64,000 bases of DNA from Mucor racemosus (Eukaryota; Mucoromycota; Mucoromycetes; Mucorales; Mucoraceae), in the NCBI GenBank assembly GCA_027405735.1, contig JAPEHQ010000015.1, positions 992,001 through 1,056,000 of the forward strand, read 5' to 3'. Shown here piece after piece: positions 44,560 to 55,885 of the stretch (the stretch's first letter is position 1; each line of letters opens with the position of its first letter). Below the pieces are notes generated by a model, which was not told the DNA's origin, searched no databases, and was given only the letters and a program-made list of their open reading frames with translations. Made by a program: the position numbers and the translations under genes.

Positions 44560-45660
44560 ATTTTGCTACCTATTCCTAAATTTATTTTATATCTCACAAA
44601 AGGCTCAAAAACGCGTAAAATTCACAGCTTTTTCCTTGAAAACTGGGTCTCATTTTTCATCCTTGCTCTACTTTTTTTTTCACTAAATAACACCAAGAAA
44701 AAAATATATGCCAATGTACCTGAGATGTTCAGCTTTAATTCAAAAATAAGTATCCGGAAATATCCTATTTTTTGCAGTTGGTATTAATTTTTCAGTGTTA
44801 AGGTTTCAGATTGTTTACGCGTAATTCACTACTAAAGATTTGAAAACTTTGAGGCTTCATATCTCCAGAAAAAATTAAGCTATAGCAACACTTTTTAATA
44901 ATAAAATTTACTTGTTTTAAAGTGCTCTATAACATATTTTAATATAAAAAAGTTCTGAGAGCCTTTATTTTTTTCATTTTTTTTGACATTTTTATAGTAA
45001 GTTTCAAAATATTGGTTAAATTGAGCGACAATTTTTTTGCATTTATGTCATTAAGCTCGTTAATTTCTCTCGGACCCAATTTAGGTTTTTTTAAAATATT
45101 AATTTTTCGTGGAGATATCCTGAAGAATGTGTACAAAAAGGTACATCCATTTCTAGCTTCCATTTTTCCCTTATATACCCTCACCCCAAATTCTGAATTT
45201 CAAAAAAAAAAAATGGGACAAAAATCTTGTTTCTTCTACGAAAAATGCAGCTAAAAGATTTTGAAATAGCTCGATCGATAGATGATTTTTTTGCACATCA
45301 TTGCAGTTTATCGTATTTTAAATATGCTTATACAAAATGGTGTTTATCTTCAAAAAACCTCTAAAATTTCAATTGCATTTTTCGCACAATTTAATGTGGA
45401 ATGTTTGTCTAATTGTTATTTAGATGGATGCAGAATCTAAAATTGTACAAAAACCATTTAATACGCTAGGTCGAATTACTTTGCAACTGATCAGCCATTA
45501 AACAATTTTATTTTTTTGAATCATTTTTCGTTGATTTCAACAAATAAATTTTGGAACTCCGGTATGATAGTTTTAAGCTGTGATAAGAACTATTATTTTA
45601 ATTTTCTCGACGAAAAATCAATATTTTTCGCTAAAACAAAAAATGCAGAGTAGCTTTCAG
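44560..45660 (+). repeat. R1 repeat, copy e, between the R5 direct repeats
   Basis: Collinear with R1 copy d, with the short frame at 45012-45254 (MVKLSDNFFAFMSLSSLISL) and antisense partner at 44939-45184. It ends AAAAAATGCAGAGTAG a few bases before the right R5 copy. The preceding stretch 44014-44559 is AT-rich with no recognised content. Confidence 0.8.
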
Positions 45661-45668
45661 TTCAATCT

Positions 45669-46068
45669 ATTTTATGTAACCTTGAATTAAGGGGTAATTG
45701 TTATATGCTTGATCTTATTTATATTGATAGTGTAACTTCAATATAGATGATGAGTAATTGACTAAATTGATATCTTTGTTTATTATTATTATTGATTTGG
45801 ATTTTGGATAAAATCCTGTTTTGATATATGTCCTTTGTGTAATTGATTGCACCGTAATCAAGGATACTATCATCTACACGACATGTATGGTTCAAAAAGG
45901 TATTTCATATTTTTAGCATGCGTTTGTTATTGTGTTCAATTGAAGCGTTTGCTTATTATTGTTGTTCACATTTCAAGATTCAAGTGGCATCATATTTTAT
46001 GAGCGACACTTGGAATTTAGGTTATTTCATTATTATCAAGCGTTTTTAGTATGTAATCCCACTGCACA
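45669..46068 (+). repeat. 400-bp direct repeat R5, right copy
   Basis: The second copy of 43609-44013, with small indels (AAGGGGTAATTG against AAGGGGTAGTTT; an extra ATTCAAG). Together the pair brackets 1.65 kb that includes R1 copy e. Confidence 0.7.
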
Positions 46069-46089
46069 TATAGAATATATAAGGATTTG

Positions 46090-46296
46090 AAGAAATTGAC
46101 ATTGTCAAAATACTTCATCTACAACTTCGACCTAAAAATTAATATTCTCGATCTATTCGCCACAATCTTAAGATTTATCTGGGCCCATTACTTCCTACAG
46201 CACTACCAATCTGTACCTTTTGAGCCTGAAACTGTGATAAGAAAAATCAATAATGAACTGCTTAAACTATCCGACGTGGGTAGCATTGATATATAA
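46090..46296 (+). pseudogene. Non-LTR retrotransposon (LINE-type) ORF remnant
   Basis: A 69-codon frame without an ATG reads LTLSKYFIYNFDLKINILDL, then LRFIWAHYFLQHYQSVPFEP. The IWxHyxxxxxxxxPFxP pattern resembles the segment after the reverse-transcriptase core in fungal LINE-type elements. The composition (C-rich codons) differs from the surrounding repeats. There is no RT catalytic motif here, so it is a fragment at best. The family assignment rests on a remembered pattern. Confidence 0.35.
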
Positions 46297-46384
46297 TATG
46301 CTAACTTAAGTATGTTTATTACATGGCAAGTCATTTTATTATGTATACACTTGACTGTCCATACAATGATTTTTATAAAATTTA

Positions 46385-46868
46385 TAAATAAAAACTTTCA
46401 TTCCATAAAAAAAAAAAGAAAATCTACTACAGAAATGCCAAAAAAAAAAAAGAAAAAAAAAGTGTTTAGAATTTTTTATACTGAACGATTTTTTAGAGCA
46501 CTTCAAAGTAAGTTTCATTATTAGAGAATGCTAGTGTAGCTTAATGTTTTGAAGATATATGAAAGCTCAAAGTTTTTGATTTTTTAGCAGTGAAATACCT
46601 GTAAAAATCTGAAACATTAGTACTGAAAAAGTTATACCAATTTCAAAAAGTAGGATATTTCCGGATACTCATTTTTGGATTAACTTTAATCATCTCAGGT
46701 ACATTGGTATATAATTTTTCCTTAGTGTTATTTAGTGAAAAAAAAAAGTAGAATAGAGATGAAAAACGAGATCCAGTTTTCAAGGAAAAAAGCAGCGAAC
46801 TTTAGCCTTTTGCGAGATATAAAGTAAATTTAGAAACAGATAGGATAATGCAACCAATCCATATCTCT
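46385..46868 (-). repeat. R1 repeat, partial inverted copy f
   Basis: The reverse complement of the left half of R1 (AGTGAAATACCTGTAAAAATC, GGATATTTCCGGATACTC, CATCTCAGGTACATTGG, TGCGAGATATAAAGTAAATT). Its outer end abuts the aspartic-protease fragment. Confidence 0.72.
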
Positions 46869-46875
46869 TAATAAG

Positions 46876-47106
46876 AAAACCACGTTATTTCCATGTATTC
46901 ATTTATCACTTTTATATATTGGTGAATCTTCTTTGATTATCGATGTTCCTGCCTCCAATATCATTACTCCTCTTAATACTGAAGATATTTCCACTGCTAA
47001 GATTTGCGTGTGGGACATTGTTGGATCATCCCAAGGTACTGATTTCTTGATCGGTCAAAGTCTTCTTCGTAACACATATCTTACATTTGACAAGGAGAAA
47101 AATTAA
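46876..47106 (+). pseudogene. Truncated pepsin-type aspartic protease, C-terminal fragment only
   Basis: The frame is open from 46846 to a TAA at 47104-47106, with no intron needed. It reads TTLFPCIHLSLLYIGESSLI, VPASNIITPL, KICVWDIV, and ends in DFLIGQSLLRNTYLTFDKEK plus N. That is the C-terminal lobe of an A1-family protease: the FPC disulphide region, then the ILGDxFLRxxYxxFD(x)xNN motif. The N-terminal lobe and both catalytic DTG/DSG motifs are absent; the sequence upstream is repeat R1 copy f. The usual GFA ending after the last motif is also missing. It is a broken gene, apparently cut by the repeat insertion or rearrangement. Confidence 0.7.
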
Positions 47107-47457
47107 GTTAGTTTTTCTGGAGCTTCAGATACAACTACTAAAGTTATAATAGCTTCACAATAATATCGTTTTAGATTTTTTTTATCATTTATACGTATAT
47201 ACATCTAATAAAAATGATCTTTTATATAGTTCAATTGAGTAATGATTATGACGTTTTAACAATGTTAAAGAAATCTTAATAACTGTGAGACATTACCAAC
47301 CATTCGAAAGTCCTGGACTGTGCCAAACCGAAATTGGCAGGTATACTAGGCTGGTATTCAAAAATCAGGACCAGATTTGCGTACATATGACAGATGACCT
47401 TTGTTGTTTTCACTTCTTTTCTTTAACTTTTTCTTTATATACAACAAGTTTTCATAA
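47107..47457. other. Intergenic region upstream of the oxidoreductase gene
   Basis: 351 bp. It includes the 3' flank of the protease fragment and the promoter of the next gene, with a CT/TTTC-rich stretch at 47400-47440 just before the ATG. Nothing else is recognised. Confidence 0.4.
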
Positions 47458-48871
47458 ATGTCTAATCAACCTATTAGAATTGGTATTATTGGTACTGGTA
47501 TTTTTGCCCATCGTCATAATAGAGCCTATCAAGCTGTTGGCAATGAAAAGTTTCAATTAGTTGCTTGTGCTAATAGATCCAAGGATAAAGCTTTAGCTTT
47601 TGCAAAAGAGGTAACTAGAGTATACATGAACGTGTTGTAAGTAAAAGGAGGTATATACTTATATACCGTTAAATAGGTCGGAATCTCTGAATCTGCTGTA
47701 TACACTAACCCTATTGATCTTATCAATGACCCCAATGTTGACGCGGTTGATGTCCTTTTACCTGTCCAATTCAACAGGGAGGTAATACTGAATTTCTATA
47801 ATATATTGTATATACGTACAATTATATTCACTGTTTTCTATTAGATTATTGAAGCTGCTGTAGCTGCCAATAAGCACATTATGTTTGAGAAACCTATTGG
47901 TAAGAAAAGAGAAATGGATCGAAAATGCCAACAACATCTTTTAATACTATAAAAATGCAGCTGCTTCACTCGAGGATGCTCGTAAAATTGTTTTACTATC
48001 ACAAAAAGCAAAGACAGTTGTAGCTGTTAATGAGAACTGGTCGTATCACCCTTTGGTTTGTGCTGTATCCGAGTTTGTCAATCAGGGCGGCATCGGAGAG
48101 GTAAATCGTCTCGCTTACTAAATCAATCGACATGTAGACTAAACTGACAGCGACTTTTTAGATCATCAACTTTACTTATGACTCAGCTCGACCCTATAAT
48201 CCAAATTCACCTTATCATGCTACTAAATGGCGTCAAAACCCTGAACATCCTGGGTAAGTTTTCGTGTTGAGAGAAAAAAAATCTGGATATTGATTTTTTG
48301 TCAAATTTTAGTGGTTATCTCAGTGATGGTTGTGTACATGATATGGCTCATTTAGTTCCTATTCTTGGTAAGTTTTCATCTGTTGCTGCTTTTGCAACAA
48401 AGAGACATGCTATTCATGTTTGTGAGGATACTTTGGCTACTTCTATCAAGCTTGAAAATGGTGGTGTTGGTGTTGCTAACTTTACTTTTGTAAGTGGACA
48501 TGTTGTTTTCCAACAACAACAATTTGAACTAAAAAGACTTAATTTGATAGAGCACAGCTGGTATCAAAAAGATGAACCTTGTTGTTCATGGTACTAAAGG
48601 TACCATTGAACTCACTGATGATACTGATGTTAAATTATTCAATGAAGTTGGTGAATCTGTTGATATTTCTCCAATTACATCTCTCAAGGCTAATGCTCCC
48701 GGTAACGGATTAGCTGATGTAGAGGGTGAGCTCTCTGCATTTTATGATGCCGTACGTTTTGGAAAAAACTTAGCCGTTTCCACAGAAGAAGCTTTCCATC
48801 ATCTTGCTTTCATTGTTGCTTCTTTGAAGTCAGTTGAAACTGAACAAGTTGTTAAAATCGAGCAAGTTTAA
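47458..48871 (+). CDS. GFO/IDH/MocA-family NAD(P)-dependent oxidoreductase, 347 aa
   Basis: Seven exons: 47458-47610, 47677-47781, 47845-47899, 47961-48100, 48162-48253, 48312-48489, 48551-48871; introns 57-66 bp with matching phases. The start MSNQPIRIGIIGTGIFAHRH contains the Rossmann GxGxxA-type loop (G9-x2-G12-x-G14). DAVDVLLPVQFNREIIEAAV and KHIMFEKPI follow, with the family's EKP at about 101-103, whose lysine contacts cofactor and substrate. WSYHPLVCAV, then GGYLSDGCVHDMAHL (about 182-196) supply the usual Asp/His pair, and a beta-sheet C-terminal domain completes the fold. Such enzymes oxidise sugars, inositol or dihydrodiols, mostly in the cytosol. The substrate cannot be told. It is convergent with the small membrane-protein gene. 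Confidence 0.9.
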
Positions 48872-49073
48872 ACAATGTATACGATAATTTAGAGAAACAT
48901 TAATAAATTAATTCATATTTGTATAACTTTTCGAATTTTTTCGCCACGTTTTTACTACTATATCTAATGAAATGTGCTGTACATTTGAGGAAAAAAAAAC
49001 TATATAAATACGTGTATGCAGCATTATTTTTTAGAACTAATTTGGTATATTGATTTGTGTAATGCAGGTAGTT

Positions 49074-49442
49074 TCAAGAGTGAACTCTGTAATTGTCATA
49101 ATGTCTTTGTGGCTCTTCTTCTTCCTCTTCGTCTTGTTCTACCCACGCATTTAAATGCGTTAATTCTTCTTCTTGGTCGTAGTCATTCTGCGGTAAATGA
49201 CTCCATTGCCTATTATCTGCTCCGTCGCGGGCAAATCGAAGTAAACCTGTATTACGCAACATGCTTCTTCCAACTATTACAAAAAGCATTGAATTTTAGC
49301 AACTGTGTAAGGAAGCAGTACGAATAGTCATGCAAAAGTTACCACAAGTTCCACAGCAAAAGCACCAGAATATACCAGAAAGAAAAACTAGAGCAATAGC
49401 TGAAAGTATGAGCCACACTTGGACCACACTTAGTTCTGCCAT
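49074..49442 (-). CDS. Small single-pass membrane protein, 99 aa, unknown function
   Basis: Two exons: 49442-49343 and 49273-49074, intron 69 bp with GTAACT donor and GTAATAG acceptor. The ATG at 49442 gives MAELSVVQVWLILSAIALVF continuing LSGIFWCFCCGTC, a hydrophobic segment ending in a Cys cluster (CFCCGTC) suited to palmitoylation. A basic turn follows (VGRSMLRNTGLLRFARDG), then a soluble tail with a run of glutamates near EQDEEEEEEPQ. Neither exon alone looks convincing, but the spliced product is compact and well formed. I do not recognise the family. N-out topology with an acidic cytosolic tail is inferred from the positive charges after the membrane segment. It is convergent with the oxidoreductase gene, 202 bp between stops. 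Confidence 0.6.
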
Positions 49443-51224
49443 GTTTATAAAAAGTGAACAAAAATGAAGAAAATGAACACCAACCTATGATTAATACCAA
49501 ATACCATCGACTCTTTTTTTTTAATATCCGCAAAATAGTGTAAAATAAGCATCTTTGAAGAGTTTTTGCTAATTATTTTGATTAGTGAATCTAGCATTTA
49601 AAAATATAAAAACTCTCTATATTAGATACTCTATTTACCTATATTTTTTATGTTGTTATTCCGTATGTAGATCGTAAAGTTTCATTTAGGCACTAATGTG
49701 ACCCCTTCGCATAGCCAGACAAATCAGACATGTAAAAAGCTTCCCCAGACGTTCACAGTTCGATTTTGTTATATATTTTGAGGCATTTTGATACATTTAC
49801 ACCAGATACACGTATTCCAACAAACGGTTATAATGTTTACTTGTGGTTTTCACAGATTTATCTAGCCTCAATGACCTCGTAACACCAAAAAAGGGGATTT
49901 AAAAGGCGTCAAATTCATATTTTTTTGGATGCTCCCAATGCTCAGAAGCATACAAAACGATTGCTTTCATTAGTAGATACATCTTGCATTGTTTTTCTGA
50001 AAATTTTCAGCTGATAATTTCATCTTTATTTTAACCTTGCTACCATAGGGGGAAAATGGCGATTTGGACTATATTCAATTTTTCACACCAAAAATTAGAC
50101 ATTTTACTAAGGTATTTATTGGCAACATATGAGTAAAAAATTCGTGGCTTTCTTCTCAAGATGTTAAAATAGCATGTTGTCTATTGTTATTTTGGACTTT
50201 TCTTGGAAAAACTGATTTTCGTTTTTTTCAAGATAAATCGAAATTTTGCGAGAAAATGTTTTTATGCTTAGTACCGTTCGATAACCTATAAAATTTACTA
50301 CATTTTTCAATTAATTTGTAAGCTATAATTACTATACAAGATTTTGAGATATCCTCAATTCAAAATTAAAGATGCCAATTTGGGCATGAAGATGGCCTGC
50401 TGAGGGTTTCACATTTCAATTCCCCCACAACTGCAATTTTATGCATTTTTTGTAGAAATCGATTGGTATATTGGTATTTGAATTATATATGTATTGATTG
50501 GGATAATAATTGGTATATAAAAAGCTAAATTTCATGCACTAATTTGCTGTAATATACAATTAATTCATTAAAAAAATGAAATATAGGGAATATAGGGGTT
50601 TGCAAAAAGGATATTTGATTGTGAAGGGTCTTTGGTAGAATGACATAAATTATCTACATACTTGCTAAAATGATAGCTATATTTAACATTACACAATCAT
50701 AAACTTTTTCATATGTAATCATAACAATGCTTGTATTTCCTAGCGTTAGATTAAAAGAAAAAAATGCAATTTAAATATAGTTCATATGTGAAAATCATTC
50801 AATGCTGACATGGTGAGATGTAGTACAAAATTCCTCGAGTTGTCAAGTATGGACAGCAACACACTGCTATAAATGGTTATGCTTATTCCAAATTAATACT
50901 TAACAAAGAAATTAGATAAAAACATTCGCCTTGCTGCAGTTACATATATAAATATATATTGATCTATATTATACAACTACTGCTATCAGAACAATTTTTT
51001 ACTCTTCTTTTTTTTCTGTCTATTTACTTGCTTTGCTTGCAGTAACTTCAATCATTATTATTACATACAAATGGTAAAGTATATTTCTCCGAGATTTTAT
51101 CATTAAATAACTTTTTGGACTATACATAAATATGTACATTTCGTTTTATCCTTTTTATACACTCTCTTTAACTGATATCCAAACTTATAGATTAGACCCC
51201 CTCTTATTTATAAAAATAGCAGTT
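49443..51224. other. Intergenic region with a diverged R1-family repeat
   Basis: About 1.8 kb. From about 49830 to 50460 the sequence follows R1-family wording, and its GACATTTTACTAAGGTATTT matches the minus strand near 31405-31425. The rest is AT-rich promoter DNA of the Rho-GEF gene. No gene is recognised. Confidence 0.45.
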
Positions 51225-53828
51225 ATGGGTAATAAAACGAATAAGCAAACCAACTCTTATGGCTTTCCTAAACCAATTGGAGGCATACATAAAAAAGCCT
51301 ATGGAGGAGTGAAATCCTCTCGTGTTGGGAAGAAAGCCAAAGAGATGGTAAAAAAGAATTTATCCCTTTTTCTAAAAGGCATAAATTTACAACAAATGAT
51401 AAAGTACAACACTACTAACGACACATCATCCTCATCCTATTCTTCTTTTTCCATATTCAACAAAAATAATAGTAGCACTAATTTCTTCAAAAACTTCAAT
51501 ACCAAAAATAATCAAAATAAACTTGCAGCAAATGAAATTGACGATGAACAAAGCCATCAGGCTGTAGCAGCATCAGTAAACCAAGAATTTGCTCTTCATG
51601 CTTCTCCATCCTGGCAATATGTTGCTTCTACAATAGGTGAACCAAGATTTCCTCATGTTGATGCATTACCTCGTACCTGGAAAGAAAGCTTGACGTTGGA
51701 TCAAAGAAACTCCTTTTCTTGTAATGCTAAACAAATGAAATATCAAGAACTTGTTTATGAAATCATCTTGACAGAGCAATCGTATGTAGATGATTTGATT
51801 TTAGTATATAAGGTATGATGGAAACAAGTTGCCCTTAATGGGGGGAAAACTTCCGAAAGTAACTTTTTTTGTGATATAGATCTTTATAAAAGAATCGTTA
51901 CGATGGGATGGATTACCTTCAGCGGTGAGAAATTTGTTTGAGAATATATTCCAAATTATTCGATTGCATATGCAGCTTTTGCGGGTAATTTAATGCATAT
52001 TTGAAGATAATCGCATGTATTAAAAAAGATCTCACATAGGAATTGAGGGCAAGACAATTATCACAATTCCCGGTAGTTTCGTCAATTACGGATATATACC
52101 GATCATTTGTAAGTTTTATCATACATCAAGCCGATTTGAGGCGCTAACGTATTTGGCTCTAGGTAAGTCGATTTGACGTATATTCAGCATACTTTTCAAA
52201 TTTTGAAAAAGCCAACAATATAATTGCAGAAAGCATTAGAATACAAGATGAGTTTGGATCATTTATATCTGTAAGTCTTACTATCTTATTCAAGAACATT
52301 TCAAGCTAAATATTTGGAAATGTAGCGCCGATCGTCATGGAATGAATGTCGTAATTTACCTTTTACAGCTTACTTGCTTACACCAATACAAAGAGTTATG
52401 AAATACCCATTATTTTTCAGGTCATTATCAGAATGTTTATTAGAGACAGATGGAGATTTGGAAAATATTGAATGCTTTTTAATGGAAATGGAAGTTGTGC
52501 TTCGATATTTTGAGAAACAAAAGAAGGAGTCTGAGGATTTCATCAAATTGGAAGATTTGGGTAGTAGGATATCAGGGTTAGAAGGATCAACTATTCGCAT
52601 TGCCGAGTATGGAAGAAAATTAATCTACGAAGGCTATTTAACAATTATTCCAAGCACACAGCAAAATATGTCAACTCGCTTTGATAACTCTTCAAATGTC
52701 TCATTTTCTAGTGAATTGCATCCTCCACCATTGAGCAGAAGAAATAGTTCATTCTCTTTATCTTCTAGTAGAAAACAAAAGCAAACATATGTCTTTTTGT
52801 TTAATGATATGATTGTGTGTACAAGGGTAAGTTTTCAATGAGATTCGCTTTGTTTAATACATTGTTTATTAATAAATGCTATTTAGGAGAGAAACAAGAA
52901 ACGATTTAATCCAACAGATAATAGCAAATTAATGGCTCCTCCTGCAAGGAAAGGATCTTACTATGGTCCTTCTGCTGATTCATTGTTCAAGATAACACAT
53001 ACACCAGGAAAAATAACACTTGTTGATAGAGCAGTAATGAGACCTGCAGCAAATAGCGAACGATTATCAAGGCGTGGATCAGCTTTATTTCAATCGTTAA
53101 GAAAATATGGATCCCGAAATCAAGAAGAAACACACAATTCGATATCCTCAAACGATTTTTCATTTAGCACGCCATATTATAACGAAAAACAATCTCAATC
53201 ACAGACACAAAAACAGCAGCAGCAGCAAAAATCAATATCATATGAGAAGCATCCGTTACAATTCATTTGTTCTATTGCTACTCGTAATCTAACAAATTTG
53301 CAATTTGAAACTGAAACTCCTGAAGAAAAAGACATTTGGTGTAGTCATTTAGAAAGTATACTTGGTGAACATGTAAAGCGCAATGATCAACAACAACAAC
53401 AGCAACAACAAAAGCAAAATTATACTTCAATGGATAATGATTTTAATACAGGAATTGCATATCAACGAGCTACACTGAGCCCTACACAATCCAGTTACTC
53501 ATTTGAAAGCAATTCATCAAATGAATCACTTGCATTTTCCTCAGCAGCTTGGAATGGATATTGTGATATTGAGAAAATGGATATTGATGATGATTCTCAA
53601 CAGATACAACACCAACAACAACAACAACAACAACAACAACAGCAGCAGCAGCAACAACAACAGCAACAAAAGATGGTAATGAATCCTCCTTTAATTATAG
53701 ATAAAGGTGAAGATATTATGACCTCTATTATGGATGAATTTGGTGATAGTATTTGGTCAATAGGAGCACCTGCTGGATTGTCTCCATATCAGTTACGGAA
53801 AACATTTTCAAATTTAGGATCTGACTGA
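51225..53828 (+). CDS. Rho guanine-nucleotide exchange factor (DH-PH protein), 770 aa
   Basis: Six exons: 51225-51812, 51880-51984, 52040-52108, 52163-52270, 52326-52826, 52887-53828; introns 54-67 bp, all phase 0. The ATG at 51225 (MGNKTNKQTNSYGFP) is preferred over the upstream in-frame ATG because of its context and a possible N-terminal Gly. The DH domain begins at about residue 178 (LVYEIILTEQSYVDDLILVY), continues through LPSAVRNLFENIFQII and SITDIYRSFVSRFDVYSAYF, and includes the diagnostic LLTPIQRVMKYPLFFRSL helix. A PH domain follows (LIYEGYLTIIP, YVFLFNDMIVCTR, LFKITHTPGKITLVD, LQFETETPEEKDIWCSHLES), with inserted Ser-rich and Gln runs. The C-terminal region has a long polyGln tract near 53610-53670. 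DH-PH proteins activate Rho/Cdc42 GTPases and control polarised growth. The exact GTPase is unknown. Confidence 0.92.
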
Positions 53829-55104
53829 ACATTAAAATAAAAAATACCCTCCCACACACAGCATTTAATGGTTTTTTCAACATTTTGGACGTCATGATAA
53901 ATGTCAATATATATAATCAAAAGTAACCACCATGCGTTGTTCTTTGAAGCTATATTTTTGATTTTGAAATTATCTTATGTTATATCTTGTTTCATCGTAT
54001 AGATCTCACGCATGTGAAATATGAAATCATACCTAATCGAATGTTTCAAAGGGGGGTATTAACGTCTTGGCAAAGGATAGGCCCACATCTCGTACTGGAT
54101 AGTGGGCGATTCGACTAAACTTCCTTTTTTCAGACGACACCAAGTCAATCAAAGGCATGTATGTGTATGAACTATTAATTCACGATTTAAGTATTTTTGA
54201 ACCAGTATCTGCCAATTAAATAAATTTTGTAGCCCATCTTCGATTAATAATACTTTTAAAATAGTATATATTCATATGTAAATACGAATTTCCTGTGCTG
54301 CTGAAATTTGTTTTAACCCAAAATAATCTGGCTTGATATCTTGTTTTTTTTATTACCTCGTCAAAATTTTACATTTTTCGAAAACTTTAAAAGTATGCAG
54401 CAGATAACGTTGCCAACTATACTTGTTGTACAATCAACAGCTGACCATCTAATAAAATAACTCACCCAGCAAACAAGAGTTTGTAATTTTCTGGTATTTT
54501 TCCTGGTGATTTCTATGTACAGTTGTTGAAATCAATCTTAGGCATCCAGAACTTTAAAAAATAGATATACAATAGAATACACCACAACTTTGATTATCCT
54601 TACAGAGGGCGTTTATTCATTAATTTTCGTAGTTGTCATTGCCACATACGTTGGTTTTGGATTTAAATTGGTCTGCTGTGCTATAAAACATAGCACCTAC
54701 TACGAAAAAGTGGGCGCTTGATTCCTGCGATTTCACCAGCAAATCAGTAAAATACTAAAATTATATTTCTAAATACCGTTACAGCCGTAGTATATATTTT
54801 GAAACTTGCAGCCGATTTGGATTGATATTCACTGATTATAAGCATTTTTCCAGTTACAAATTTTCTTTCAAGCAGAAGAAAAGTTTTTGTTTCAAAAACA
54901 TATTCAAAAATTCTTCAAAAACGGTATTTTGCTAATTAAATCAAGATATGTTCTTTGTGCATCTACTATGCATTAATTGCAACTTCAAAATTTAAATTTG
55001 CATCATTATTTGATTTTATAAAAAATTTCAAAGAATATCTGAAACAACACATCATACAAAATAGCTTTAAATAGTACGCGTTTTATTTTCCCCATTTTAT
55101 ATCA
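53829..55104. other. Gene-poor AT-rich region downstream of the Rho-GEF
   Basis: About 1.3 kb. I see no gene, and no repeat copy shared with the rest of the window that I could confirm. Confidence 0.4.
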
Positions 55105-55885
55105 ACTCAGGGTGGCCAAACCTTTTGCAATTCTGTAGATTAACACTAGACGCATCTACTATTGCAACATTGCAAAGGACGGTCATTAGGATCCATATTT
55201 GTCGCGAACTGGTGTGTTTACTGAGTAGCGTTCGCAAAATGACCGAGCCCAAGCGAGCGCGAGCAGTTTCAGCAAGCATTTGCAGAGTCTAAAATATTTG
55301 AAAGTTACTCAAGCAAGCCCGAGCCTAAGCAACGGCTCGTCGAGCAGTTGTATATCGAGCATTCTCAGTTTTGAAAGCAAGCAAGAAAGCATAAATCAAG
55401 CATTACCTAATTTTTCAAAAAGTCAAGCAAACCGAGTATGAGCATATAAGCAAGCGAGCAAATCCGAGTGCAAGCACAAGCATGGTGCTATATATTTTCA
55501 GCCTAATATTGGTTCAAAATGTGATGCATTTTGATATTTTTAAAGTTAGAATTACGTAAATTGAATAAATTTTCCCTGTGTTACATGCTTGCTTACTTGA
55601 TTTAAAAGCAGGCAAGTAAGCAGGTTTACATACATGCAAGCAAGCCTATTTCAATTTGAAGCAATTCGAGCAAGCATACAAGCAAGCTTTCAATGTTTTC
55701 GTCGAGCGCCAAGCAGGAAATTGCTTAAAAAATTTAATCAAGCAAGCCAAAGCAAGTACTAACCTGAAAAAAGCGCAATTCAAGCGAGCCCGAGCATAGG
55801 GCTCGCTTGCTTGCTTATGCTCGCACTGCTCAATTGCGATTATTATTACTGAGCTTAGTAGGTGTAAATAGCAGGTACGTCGTAT
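55105..55885 (+). repeat. R6 repeat, copy 1, split by a hAT-like MITE
   Basis: Bases 55105-55225 and 55854-55885 together match 63028-63160 (AAACCTTTTGCAATTCTG, CATTGCAA..., TTAGTAGGTGTAAATAGCAGGTA). The break between the two halves is exactly the element at 55226-55845. Confidence 0.7.
55226..55845. mobile_element. hAT-like MITE with AAGC/GAGC motif array, 8-bp TSD TTACTGAG
   Basis: TTACTGAG is repeated at 55218-55225 and 55846-55853. The ends read TAGCGTTCGCAAAATGACC and, inverted, TAATAATCGCAATTGAGC (weak TIR). The R6 copy at 63100-63150 lacks the insert (GATTGCTGATCTTAGTAGG). The interior is dense in CAAGCAAGC, GAGC and their complements, clustered towards both ends (GCGAGCGCGAGC at left, GGGCTCGCTTGCTTGC at right). 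Confidence 0.75.
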
